From: Salvia splendens
Taxonomy: Eukaryota; Streptophyta; Magnoliopsida; Lamiales; Lamiaceae
DNA: 64,000 nucleotides
Assembly: GCF_004379255.2 (NCBI RefSeq)
Contig: NC_056035.1
Span: 28,783,208 to 28,847,207 of the forward strand
Direction of reading: 5' to 3'
Positions 1 through 9,806 of the stretch are shown here, one piece after another. The number at the start of each line of letters is the position of its first letter. Positions within the stretch are counted from its first letter, which is position 1. Under the pieces are notes generated by a model, which had not been told where the DNA came from, did no database searches, and worked only from the letters and a program-made list of their open reading frames with translations. A program made the translations under genes and the position numbers.

Positions 1-769
1 TTAAATCCATTATAGAGGATTCCTACCTGATGGTCCACGGTGAACCATGGTTGGGGAACTTGCAGAGTAAGCCCTTGAAATGAGAGACCACCTCGTAGAG
101 GGGCTCGTCGTGGCCTTGCATGAATTGGAAGTTCTCACTCTTGAGCTTCAATATTGTGCCTGGCGGGTAGTACTTGTCGAGGAAAGCAGCCACTATATCC
201 TTCCACGTGGAGACTTGCTCTGTGGGAAGATACCCAAACCACACTTTAGCAGAATCAATCAAAGAAAAAGGGAAGAGTCTTACCCTTACGGCATCGTCGT
301 CGACACCATTTAACTTCAAAGTGTTGGCAATCTCTACGAACTTTGAGAGGTGGTGGTTGGCGTCTTCTGTGGCCTTGCCTGCAAAAGGAAACTGTTCAAC
401 CCTTTGTATAAGGGGCATTCACAGCTCAAAATTGTTAGCATCTATACGAGGGCCTTTGGGAAAAGTGATCATATTCCCGTGATTGAACATGTGCATCACG
501 GGCACTATCTCCTTGTTCCTCCTTTCCTGCTCCTCGCGGGCAGCCTTCTCCGCGGCTCTCTCATCCATTAGCAGCTTAACTTTGGCTTGAAGCCTCTGTA
601 TCTCTGTTCTGTCTCCCATTGATCCTTGCTCACTTCTTATTTTCCTACGGGTTCTTTCAATTTCGAGATCGAACGGCTCTAAGATGTTCTTCCTAGAACG
701 CGTTCGTATACACAACCTAAAAGAAACAAAACAAAAATAAATTAAACTAAAATTAAAAACAGAAAGCAA
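1..769 (-). pseudogene. Athila-type gag, broken (partial)
   Basis: The frame starts at 769 and encodes a charged N-terminal stretch with a helical Arg/Glu/Ala-rich segment (RLQAKVKLLMDERAAEKAAREE), then the retrotransposon gag core with VRVRLFPFSLIDSAKVWF and WKDIVAAFLDKYYPPG. These are standard landmarks of plant Athila/Tat Gag. A TGA at 421-419 interrupts the frame exactly before the core, and the next codon is in the same frame. A second lesion, a one-base frameshift near position 50, follows the PNHG motif. The continuation in the shifted frame still reads like Gag (GILYNGF) up to the window edge. Two lesions show the gene is dead. Confidence 0.8.
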
Positions 770-829
770 TTAAAATCCAAAGTAGTAAAATTGTTCGTTT
801 GAAGATATCAATCATAAAGTGAATTGTAA

Positions 830-847
830 TCCCCGACAACGGCGCCA
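830..847 (-). promoter_or_regulatory. Primer-binding site, tRNA-Asp type
   Basis: The minus strand reads TGGCGCCGTTGTCGGGGA, the complement of a plant tRNA-Asp 3' end with one difference from the usual GTTGCCGGGGA. It lies six bases inside the LTR terminus. This PBS class is typical of Athila-type gypsy elements and sets the element's orientation. Confidence 0.85.
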
Positions 848-853
848 AAAACT

Positions 854-2231
854 TGATGCACTTTTTATTAGAACTATAAATACCTGCAAGTATACAGAGT
901 AGGAATAGTATAGCTAAAAGGTTAGTACCGGATATCGATCACAGGGAAAACAAACATAGACTGTCTCTCTTCTACTAAAACTCAATTACTATCTGGAAGA
1001 ACCGAAAGTTTTGGACATTTTTTAAAACAAAGAATAGTTGAAAGCAAAGAAACAACTAATTGCAAATAAACATGGAGATAAAAGTATAGAGATAAGAGAA
1101 TTCCGGGGATGTGCTTTCACAGTTATGGTTATACAAATTCCAACTACAACACCCTAGCACAGTACTTACTTTGATAGAACGAGTCAGCTAGGTTATGCTC
1201 ATGCGATGCAAACGTTGATTACAAACATTAGGGTTGTCAATCATAAATACATAACTCCTAAAAGCTCCTAAGACCCTTGAAAAATCCTCACTCTCAATTA
1301 ACATCGCCGTTTTAAAGGAAACTAATTGTACTGTCTATTAAGTGAATCTAACTCGTCAACCTCCTCTCACGAATATGTAGCAAGTTATATTAATCCATCA
1401 CAGAATGTGTCACTCAAACGTGAAGCATTATCCATTAACTTAAGGAAGAAACAAGGTAAGAACAAAACGGATGATAAATAAAAAAAGGAATTGCATAACC
1501 AGTCGTTACTAACACATCCCTATAATCCTATGAGTTTAGTTACACGTGATAGAATAAATTAAAAACATAGATTGAAGGGAAGACAATAAAAACATAAGAC
1601 TAAATCAAATAAAACCCAAAGGTAGAATCCTTGTTGCCTTGATGATCTTGAATCCTTCTTCAACCCATTGCACAATGAAGCACTCTAACTTTTTAAGCTC
1701 TGGAAATATTTGGCAAAGGGAAGATCTAATTTTGATGAAACATAAGGGGGTATTTATAGGGGAAATTTCGTCCCTCTTCAAATAAGGAAAATGATTGCAA
1801 AGTATGGTTAGTCTTGGACAGAAAGTAGGGAAAATTCTGCTCGCCGCTATTTCCCAGCGGACTACTGCACCTTGGTCAGCGGTCGTAACTCTCTGGACTC
1901 CCTATAGCGGTCGCCACGCATTTCTCAGCTGTCGCTGGCGTGTCCTTTCTTCATGCACAACTTTACCGGAGCAAGCTGCTACTTACTTAGCGGTCGTTGG
2001 GCGCCAGCGGTCGCCGGCTGTGTTGCAGCGGACCGCTGGACATGCAGAACAGCTCCAAATTTCCAACTTCCGTTTTGACTCCCTTTTTAGGCTCAAATAT
2101 GCATATTTCTCATAAAACATGTCAAATACCAAAATAGATAAAATCTGCAAATAATGGACATGTAATTCAACTTTGACATTAATAACGAACCAAAAGATGG
2201 CCTTAATACCGTGCAAAATCCGAGCGTATCA
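854..2231 (-). repeat. 5' LTR of the minus-strand Athila-like element
   Basis: This is a 1378-bp LTR with TG...CA ends (TGATACGC at the 2231 side, GTGCATCA at the 854 side) directly followed by a tRNA-Asp PBS. A block at about 925-960 contains the gatcgatatcc motif common near the 3' end of Athila LTRs. The 1840-2045 section is G+C-rich and repeats the motif AGCGGTCGC or its variants several times. The partner LTR is outside the window, so age cannot be estimated. Confidence 0.8.
1751..1760 (-). promoter_or_regulatory. Putative TATA box in the Athila LTR
   Basis: The minus strand reads CCTATAAATA about 480 bases into the LTR, upstream of the U5-like end. It is the best TATA match in this LTR and lies in the correct orientation for transcription into gag. 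No transcript evidence is available. Confidence 0.4.
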
Positions 2232-3921
2232 ATCGGACGATAACGGGGAGACCCTTGATTGGAGGGCGGTTAGGAGAAGCTCCCGTTCAAGAAGGGGGCT
2301 GGAAAGAGAAGAACTAGTAAGCTTGCAAGAGGAAGCTGCAGTTCTGCTGGCTTCAAAGAGAGGCAGCAGAAAGGATGAGGAAGGGGAAGAAAGTAGAAAC
2401 CCCTAGCAAGAGTGAGAAATCAGACCGGCGTCACTAGCCTTAGAGATCCGGGAAGTTGCTACCAATCCTAACCAAGCGACCCAGTATCAAAAGGAAGAGC
2501 AGCATATCGGGGCTTTTAAGAGGATGGAGGTCGATCTAGACCAAAAGCTGTTGGAGGTTAGGTCTATTTCGAGGACCCAAAGTGGAAGAGGAACTGTACG
2601 GGAAGAGTGTCGGAGTCAAGGCCAACACAATCCGAGAGGAAGATTCACTATCCGTCCTTGCATATGATGGGAGTCAAGGAGAAATTCCTTGGTTACATCA
2701 GAGGCGTTGGTTTTGGCTTGTTGCTGGAACACGCACCCTGTGAGGTGCCGGTTAACTTTGCGAAGGAATTCTTTACATCCTTCCACCTTGATTATACTAC
2801 TGATTTGGACAAGGAGTCCGTCTATTTCAGAGCATTCAATTAGGAGATGGCTATAACCCTCAAAGAGTGGTCATTGAGACTAGGGCTGCTAAGTCCTGAG
2901 GCGGACGAGAGATGGGATTTGTCTTTGCGGGAGATTGGCCAACCCAAATGTACTGAGAAGTTCAACACTGAGGAGGCATGGAATTTGATAGGGGCTGAAG
3001 GTGCAGACCCTTTTAAAACCAGTGTATCAATTGGGGAAGAGATAGTTGATCGTGTCTTGAGAATGACACATCTGTTTTTAACCCTCAAACACTACTATCA
3101 CCACGATAGAGTTGTATTTCATGTGGTGCATGCTCAAGGAAGTTAAGGTGCATTTAGGGTACTTGTTTGCTCACTCATGTCACAAAATAACCCACCACCC
3201 CATCCGCCACTTATATGCCTGCTATTTACTTGGGGCATATCCGATAAGAAATGTGATGCCGATGCTAACAATTCCAAAGTCCTCTATCGTTATGTGTGAG
3301 AATCCAGAATGGTTTGACACAGAATATTTAATCAACATTGGCATTATTAAAAGGAAAGGGGCGGCCCTGGTATTCTATGAAGTTGGGCAATCGGAGGAAG
3401 AAAGTGAGAAAGAGTCAAGTGAAGAGGACAGTGAAGTTGTGGTGGCTGGAGAGAGGACGACTCCCTCTGAGGAAAGGCCACACCCTGCTGAGATAAGGCC
3501 AGAACCTTCTGAGCAGAAACCGCACCTAACTGAGACGAGGCCAGAAGCCACTGAGGAAAAGTGGCAAAGGATCATAGAGTTCATGATGAGCAAATTTGGC
3601 GAGGCAAATGATAAGCAAAGGGCGTTTCTGGAACTCCAAAATAAAAATATGACCAAGGTTCTCTCTCTTATTGAGAGAATGACTACCCTGGCAGAGACAA
3701 ACACCCAAATCGCCCAGCAGCTGTTGTCCTCAGCCTCGACATCAAAGGGGAGCCAGCCACAGGAAGCCAGCCCGGATACCACCCCTATCAGAGTAATTAG
3801 AGAGAGGAAGGAAACCACCACCACCAGCAAGCCACCCACTGAGACACTTGCTTCATCATCGGCTAAGAGGGCCAAGTTGACTAGGGAATCTGGCTCCCAC
3901 GGGAGCCAGAAGAAACACTAA
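2232..3921 (+). pseudogene. Athila post-pol ORF (env-like / ORF-1 family), decayed
   Basis: The translation matches the better-preserved copy at 31403-33901 along its length. Shared landmarks are a region around FAKEFFTSFHLDYTTDLD, then SLREIGQPKCTEKFN, then YFMWCMLKEVKVHLGYLFAHSCHKI and CENPEWFDTEYLINIG, then a Glu/Pro/Ser/Thr-rich repeat (PxPSExRPxxTExRP) and a basic C-terminus ending at the stop at 3919-3921. Breaks: an in-frame TAG at 2841-2843, and a +1 frameshift near 3110 just before YFMWCM. The first 370 bases are Arg/Glu-rich and only weakly comparable. This position after pol is where Athila elements carry their env-like ORF. I see no clear transmembrane segment, so an envelope role is not supported here. 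Confidence 0.75.
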
Positions 3922-5750
3922 ACTAACTGAACCAAGTAATCTTTATTTTATGATTTAGTTTCATGTTTCTCGCTTGAGCATGCTTCTACTTGCTTGTATA
4001 TATGCTCTTGTTTACTTTTCTCCCACTTAGCCCATTGCTTGGTCTAAGTGTGAGAAGTTTGTTTGTGAATATGTTAACCCTTGTCCCTGTTTTTCATGTG
4101 TTCTGTTTACCTTCTCCCACTTAGCCCGTTGCACAGTCTAAGTGTGAGAAGTTTCATGTACATAGCATTTTTTGTTTGGCTTCAGTTTTCTACATTGCCC
4201 TTCTCCCACTTAGCGAACTTCTTGGTCTAAGTGTGAGAAGTTTTGTCTGTATATACGTTTGGAATGCTTGTTGATGTACATGTGTGTTGTGTTACCTTCT
4301 CCCACTAAGCCCATTGCTTGGTCTAAGTGCAAGAAGTTTGTGTTTTCTTAGCCAAACACTGACCACCCTGTTTTCCACTTCATCAAGTTCACTTTAGGGC
4401 AAGCGGAAATAAAGTCGGAGGGAGGGGGAAAAGTCAGTGTAGTCACTGTTTTTGAAGCATCATGTTTAGTTAAGTCCTATGTGTTTTAATATGAACTGGT
4501 TTCAGAAAATAAAGGCAAGATTCCCTTAGTAAGAGTGATTGAAGAGAGGATACATGTTGATTTGTGAGATTCTCTTTTTCAATAAACCGAAATCTATTTG
4601 AATGAAGTGAGAATGATAAAAATGCTTAATCCAGATCCACTGTGAAGCCCTCTAAAATGTAAGTTAAAGGCCTAGAGTAGAATACTTTCTAATGTTAGAT
4701 AAATAGAGTGGCTACCATTGATGCTATGAGAAATGTGACTGAAGGCAGTAACGACTAAAGGCACTAGGAATAACCAGTTGAGCCAAATTCTTTCGAATCA
4801 TGTCCAGCCTCACTGTAAGGGAACCCCCTAGTCTGCACACTTGAAACCTAAACACTTAACCTTTCCCTTGTAAGCCAATGTTTTACCTACATGTGAACAG
4901 AGGGGCAAAGCTGAGGCAACTCACCAAATTAGGGTAGAAAAGGCAGGCTGACCCAGTGAAGGAATTGGAAAAATGAGAGGGATATATGGGTGTAAAAGTA
5001 AAAAAAAAAAGATGAATGAGTTTGTAAACAAAGAAAAATGGGAAGGTTCATTGCAACTTAACCCCACACAAAAAAAATTCTCAAAAAAGGCATAAGGGCA
5101 GGAATTATGTAACCTGACCCCGAAAAAAAAAGGATAGAAAAAATGTATAGAGCCAGAATGGCCAAGAAAAAAATGATCACTTTGGGGAAATAATCATAAT
5201 AAATAGGGAGGTTGTCCTGGTTCTGTCTCTAAGTTCACATGTTCACAAATTTTGAATTCTCGTCAGTTATGAACTTAGAACCTTTAGGATTCTCACCTGA
5301 TCTCCAATACAACCACCCTTTTGCCCTATTATAATCTGATCAAGGAACTGTCTTAAATCAGGGATTCTCGTAGCATCAATGGTATGGAAAAAAGCATGAG
5401 AGAACGGTCCTAACAATTCTGATGAGTATTGAGTGACTGAGTGAATCAAACAGGTGGACAAGATAGGAGTTATCTTAACGAATGGACAGGTAGAAAGGAA
5501 GAGGGAAAGGAATCTGAGACTGTAGACAATTGGATTGACCTTAAGCTTGTGGGGACGATTGCCGAAAGTGTAAACTAGTTCATTCTTTTCTTTCTATGTG
5601 TTAATGCTCTTCAGTATGTTTGTGTTTCCTTTTCAAGAACTCTTACATGGTTTATATGTCTTGAACAAGAACCATGCATTGAAACTTGCCTTCTTCATTT
5701 TTTCTTGTCTTTCATACTTGAGGACAAGTATGGTTTAAGTGTGAGCAGTT
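3922..5750 (+). other. Non-coding 3' tract of Athila-like element 1
   Basis: There is no convincing coding here. After the hairpin array there is a purine run (cggagggagggggaaaag, about 4412-4434), then A-rich sequence at 4980-5180 with several poly-A stretches. The PPT region follows, with ttgaggacaagtatggtttaag at 5718-5740. The pairing of ttgaggacaag with the later purine motif is typical of Athila elements immediately before the 3' LTR. Confidence 0.6.
4015..4340 (+). repeat. Four-unit array of PPT-like hairpins in the Athila 3' region
   Basis: Four units start near 4019, 4111, 4200 and 4296 (period about 90 bases). Each contains CTTCTCCCACTTAG, a 12-14-base loop, then CTAAGTGTGAGAAG. 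The two arms are inverted complements with one mismatch, giving roughly 14-bp stems. The right arm (ggtctaagtgtgagaagttt) closely resembles the true pre-LTR purine tract at 5731-5750 (ggtttaagtgtgagcagttt). Two equivalent units occur in element 2 at 34046-34170. Confidence 0.85.
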
Positions 5751-7375
5751 TGATAGGACTCGTTTCATGCATGTGTTTTGTGACAAAACTAAACCAAAAT
5801 TTTGTAATCTAACGTGTAAATGTGAGCCAGGTGTGTGTGAATTCTGCCATAACCAGAGAACGAATGGATCAATTGGGCGGAAAGACAGAACAAGAGAAAT
5901 GAAGTAGAAACTGTTGTGTTGAGTTGATCAAGTCAAAATTTAGTGGAGCCAGCAGGAGCCTTCCCCACATGGAAGATTGAGCGTAATCCGTAGACCCCAA
6001 AAGCCAAGGGCAGAAGTGACTTTTCGAGAGCACGGTACCCTAGGGATTTGATCCATACGCCTCTCTATATATAGAAAGCCCAGCGCGAGTAGGAGGAGGA
6101 CGGACAGAGGGGTACACAAGATACATCTTAGAAATCAGTTCTCTTCTAGGGCTGAAATGGGAGTTCATCCTACTTCACACACATAACTTATGTCACATAT
6201 GCACACTTGGTTCTTAGTTTAGTTTAGTCAGCAGCGTATTGGTGTTGGTTTTATCAATTCTATCTTTTGGTTCTGTAATTCCGCTTCGAGAAGAAGCGCT
6301 GAAACAATTTCTACTCTTAGTATTGTTCACATTTAGTTTATGCTTGACGTTTCAGACTTTGGATGTGTTGACTCAGTGATTTTAGTTTAACAACCAATTT
6401 TTTTTGGAAGTTGTTTACCGTGCATAAACTCTCTGATCTATGTTTGATTTCCGATTTATGACTCGCATCTTAGCTCAAATGTTTTGTGGTAGTTTATTCT
6501 ATTGGATCTGCTCTGTTGTCTATGAATCTTGCTCAGTTATGAAGTAATCATGTATGGGATGCGTTAGGACGTTTAGATCTGCTAATTGGCAACATGGTAG
6601 TGTAGATCCGAGTATGTTTGCATTGATCGAAGATGCGATCGCGTTTGATTCGTTTCGGTAGTCGTAGATCTGAAGTTCCATTTTATTATTTGCATGAGTA
6701 TGAGTCGGTTAGTTTGTTTACGTCTTCACAGTAGTTCCTCTCCGCGTTGATTTGGAGTTATGCGTCAGTTCGTGAGTTGTTCTTCCATGCTAAGTTTGTT
6801 ATGATGAAATTCTCACCACTATGAATTACTCTGTTCCTAGATTTGGTTTGTTGAAGAAGATGAGTTTATTAGTAAGGTTTTGCTTTATCGTACACTTTGC
6901 AGATTCCTGACACCGGTTACTTTTATGGTGTTTGGTTATTTCAGAAAACCATCGTACACGTTCATAGATAAGAATGTGTTGATCAATTTAGCTAAGTGAA
7001 TCTCTTAGTTTGTTAAACCCTTAGCAATCTCAACTTAACCCACCGTAGTGAAGCGTGGCAACAGCCAACCCCATTTTGTCCGCAACCAATGTAGAACACA
7101 TTATCTCTGTAGGATCGATCCTTACTTCCCTATACTAGTTAATAGTATTGTGGGTTAAGGTTTTGAAATGCTCTGAGTTCCCCCATCCATCTCACTCAAG
7201 TCGGATTAAGTCAAGTTGACCAGTTTGAACTTCAACTGGATCCACTCTCCGGTATTGGCAGGTAGAAGGCATACCTTTGGCCAACTGGATCAGGTTGACA
7301 CTCTAACTTGAGCAGTTCACAACAACAAAAAAACGCAAAAGAGATAGAAGGCGAGGCACAGGAATCAGGAGACTC
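5751..7375 (+). repeat. 3' LTR of Athila-like element 1
   Basis: It starts TGATAGGACTCG directly after the purine tract. It contains a TATA element (6061-6078), a long T-rich transcribed-type region, and the aggatcgatccttacttccc block at about 7110-7130. That block is shared with the element-2 LTR near 53170 and lies close to the 3' end of Athila LTRs. The right boundary is not sharply defined: the MITE middle begins by about 7380, so the LTR ends at or before that point. Confidence 0.65.
6061..6078 (+). promoter_or_regulatory. TATA box of the Athila-1 LTR promoter
   Basis: The sequence ctctctatatatagaaag lies about 315 bases into the LTR, in sense orientation, followed by purine-rich leader sequence. 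A TATA at a comparable position (about 52130) occurs in the element-2 LTR, which supports it as the shared promoter. Confidence 0.55.
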
Positions 7376-7558
7376 GAGATAGCACTTTCAGCAGGCACAA
7401 AATTTTATGTGGTTTTATTTTGTGTGTTAAATGGAGAGAGTAAAGTAATAGAGAAACAATAAAGTAGCGATAAATGTGTTTCCATTTATAGTATTGGGTC
7501 ATCTTGGATGGGATAAACCAAACAGGAAAGTGAGTCATCTTTAGTGGTACGGAGGGAG
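7376..7558 (+). mobile_element. Stowaway-type MITE, right half
   Basis: It ends in ...GTACGGAGGGAG followed by TA, the conserved Stowaway terminus, and contains the gagagagtaaagtaat core seen in many plant Stowaways. The left terminus is missing and the Athila-1 LTR abuts the middle of the element, so the retrotransposon apparently truncated or inserted into it. A 28-base T homopolymer follows at 7576-7603. Confidence 0.6.
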
Positions 7559-7573
7559 TACTAATAAGTTGGG

Positions 7574-7610
<37 letters not shown>

Positions 7611-7750
7611 CTTCATATATTTATATTGTGTATGTGGATGTGAGAAAAAAAGAATATTTTATTAAAAAATTGATTGAGGTTAAGTTGGATAAGGGTCACG
7701 GATGAAGATAGTCTTAACAAATTCTTCATGATTCATTCGATCAATTCATA

Positions 7751-8215
7751 CTCCTTCTGTCCCACGTTACTTCAGTCATTTCTTTTTTCACTCATTTTGG
7801 AAAATTAATATAAATTTAAGTAGAGAGAAAGTAAAGTAAGGGAGAATATAAACGAGAAACTTTCCTTTGCATTATTTTGTCTCTTACTTTACTCTCTCTT
7901 CATTTTAACTATTTATTTCTTCATCTGTCCCTGAAAATTTGTCACTTATTTCCATTTTCGTCCGGTCGTCCACCCCTAAAAATTTGTCACCTTTCACTTT
8001 TACCATTTTTGGTAGTGAACCTCACATTCTACTAACTTTTTTCCACTCATATAAAAGTAGGATCCACACGCCACTAACTTTTTCAACCCACTTTTTATTA
8101 CATTTCTTAAAACTCGTGTCGGGTCAAATTGTGACAAATTATTAGGGACGGAGGTATTATCATTTTTCTAAAACGAGTGCAAATAAAACACTCAAGTAAC
8201 GTGGGATGGAGGGAG
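7751..8215. mobile_element. Stowaway MITE with a second MITE nested inside
   Basis: The outer element has termini CTCCTTCTGTCCCACGTTAC (7751) and GTAACGTGGGATGGAGGGAG (8215), inverted complements with few mismatches, flanked by TA on both sides. Its interior carries another MITE (7920-8155) with its own termini. The nesting dates the inner insertion as younger. Confidence 0.8.
7920..8155. mobile_element. Nested inner MITE
   Basis: The left end reads CATCTGTCCCTGAAAATTTG and the right end AAATTATTAGGGACGGAGG, with matching GTCAC/GTGAC just inside, giving terminal inverted repeats of about 24 bp. It sits inside the 7751-8215 Stowaway. No protein-coding capacity is seen. Confidence 0.7.
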
Positions 8216-8409
8216 TATTATATCATTAATGCAATAATTCATACTCTTTGTTACTTGATACACTTCTTTTTCGCAATCGTTTTGAAAAAATGATACTAAT
8301 AAATAGTTAAAGTGGAGAAAAAATAAAGTAAGAAATAGAATAATGTAAAGAAGAATCTTCACTGTGTTATTCTTTCTCTTATACTATTACTGTCTCTCTA
8401 TTTTAACTA

Positions 8410-8613
8410 CTTCTTCCGTCCCCCTAAAGTTAGTCCCAATTTAACCCGGCGCGAGTTTTACTAAATTGTTTGACTTTGTATTAAATGAATGTGTGTAATG
8501 AAATAAGGGTCCCACATTGAGGAGATCGAGAGTGTATTAAATGTATATTTTTGGTAAGATTCTAAGTGGGATGAAAATGGTAAAATGGGACAAACTTTGG
8601 GGGACGGAGGGAG
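8410..8613. mobile_element. Stowaway MITE
   Basis: Termini CTTCTTCCGTCCCCCTAAAG and ACTTTGGGGGACGGAGGGAG are inverted complements and are flanked by TA dinucleotides. It appears to be inserted in an older degenerate MITE spanning about 8246-8667, whose faint ends (gttacttga near 8252 and ctcgagtaacc near 8656) still pair. Confidence 0.75.
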
Positions 8614-8667
8614 TATTTATTATCAATGTTTTAAAACGAGTCTAAAAAACATATGCCTCGAGTAACC

Positions 8668-9740
8668 AATTATTTTTTTGTGATCGTGTTTTATCATTAA
8701 TATTTTTAAATGCGTTATGATTTTGAGATATAATATTTCTATGACAAAATATCTTTATACCTTTTTTTTTAGAATTATATTTATATTTTACTTAATACTA
8801 TATCCTAGTATTGATACAAAGGAAGAAATATTTATTCTCAATAAAATGGTAGAAATCTAACTATAATATAGATTAATAAGGATGTATTAACTTATTATTG
8901 TAACACCATACCATCATTTTAGACTTGTCAGATCTAAAGATTGTGTGATTCTCAAGTTGACATGTCACGACCTATTTTAATTAAATTGGAACATAAAAAA
9001 AGCTGAAAGGCAAAATCGGTATTCTCTATTTTCAGTTTGTTACAAGATTGTTGTGTTACTCTATGAATATTGCAGTATTACTCTATTAATATTGAAATGT
9101 TACGCGCCTGCATCATTCGTAATAGTTTTTTACCTTAACAGATTGCAGTCTTACTTAATGAATATTGCAGTATTACGAAGTAGTATTTGCAGTTTACACA
9201 TTATCAAATCCGTTTCTGATTTAATTTTTGTGAATTGACTAAATTACCCACACCTGCAATATCCAACACATAAAATTACAATCCAAACTATACATCAATT
9301 CAATCTTGGGCGTCCATCTTATAAATCTAAAGGCTAGGATTAGTGTTATGGTTTCACCCTAATGCTCCCTAGATTCATAGAAAACTGTTATCAATGCTTC
9401 GCACTTACACATGTATATGCGTATTTTCTTTCAACTAATGTGGACACCCTAAATCTTAATTTTGTCACAAAAATTCATATTACAACCTTCATGATTTATA
9501 TTTTTCATTTGATATATATGTTGACGATAATATCCATCTAGCTGGATTGATGAGATTTTGGTTGTCAACTTAATATCATTGACATTTCTGGATAATACTT
9601 TTCAATGGCATGCAACCGCTTTTACTTTTCAACAATTCCTTAAAAACACAAGACTTTGACATATCTTTACAAATCACACGACAAGCAACATCATAATCTT
9701 TTTCCCTATAAATAACTGAAGCACAACCATCAAACACCAT
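8668..9740. other. AT-rich intergenic sequence upstream of the protease inhibitor gene
   Basis: I see no gene here. The stretch 9050-9200 repeats a gaatattgcagtattac motif a few times. The last few hundred bases are the probable promoter region of the inhibitor gene at 9807, but I cannot assign specific elements beyond the TATA box. Confidence 0.5.
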
Positions 9741-9747
9741 TCCATAT

Positions 9748-9757
9748 ACTATAAAAA
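9748..9757 (+). promoter_or_regulatory. TATA box of the potato-inhibitor-I gene
   Basis: The sequence actataaaaa lies 50 bases upstream of the predicted ATG at 9807. The leader between them contains a GAGATA microsatellite (about 9774-9805). Spacing and context fit a short plant 5' UTR, although the transcription start is inferred. Confidence 0.6.
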
Positions 9758-9806
9758 AACACATAACAAAGGAGATAGAAATAGAGATAGAGATAGAGAT
9801 AGAGAG

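Larger units (their letters stand above)
1..2231 (-). mobile_element. Athila-like Ty3/gypsy retrotransposon, 5' portion (gag, PBS, 5' LTR)
   Basis: Read on the minus strand, the order is LTR (2231 down to 854), primer-binding site (847 to 830), a short leader, then gag running off the window start. The LTR opens TGATACGCTCGG and closes GTGCATCA, and the PBS matches the 3' end of tRNA-Asp; both are hallmarks of the Athila lineage. The element abuts the env-like region of a plus-strand Athila relative at 2232, so it probably inserted into that element. The 5 bases after the LTR are ATCGG, but the matching duplication lies outside the window. Gag carries an in-frame stop and a frameshift, so this copy cannot make a full Gag. 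Confidence 0.85.
2232..7375 (+). mobile_element. Athila-like element 1, 3' half (env-like ORF, hairpin array, 3' LTR)
   Basis: The order is: remnant of the post-pol ORF, a long non-coding tract with a hairpin-repeat array, a purine-rich PPT region ending at 5750, and a 3' LTR beginning TGATAGGACTCG at 5751. The 5' half is absent because the minus-strand Athila LTR interrupts it at 2232. The same order of landmarks recurs in element 2 (30697-53375), including matching stretches after the hairpin array (gcaagattcccttagtaagag) and before the LTR (ccttaagcttgtggggacga). The right end is approximate, because the LTR runs into a truncated Stowaway MITE near 7375. Confidence 0.75.
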
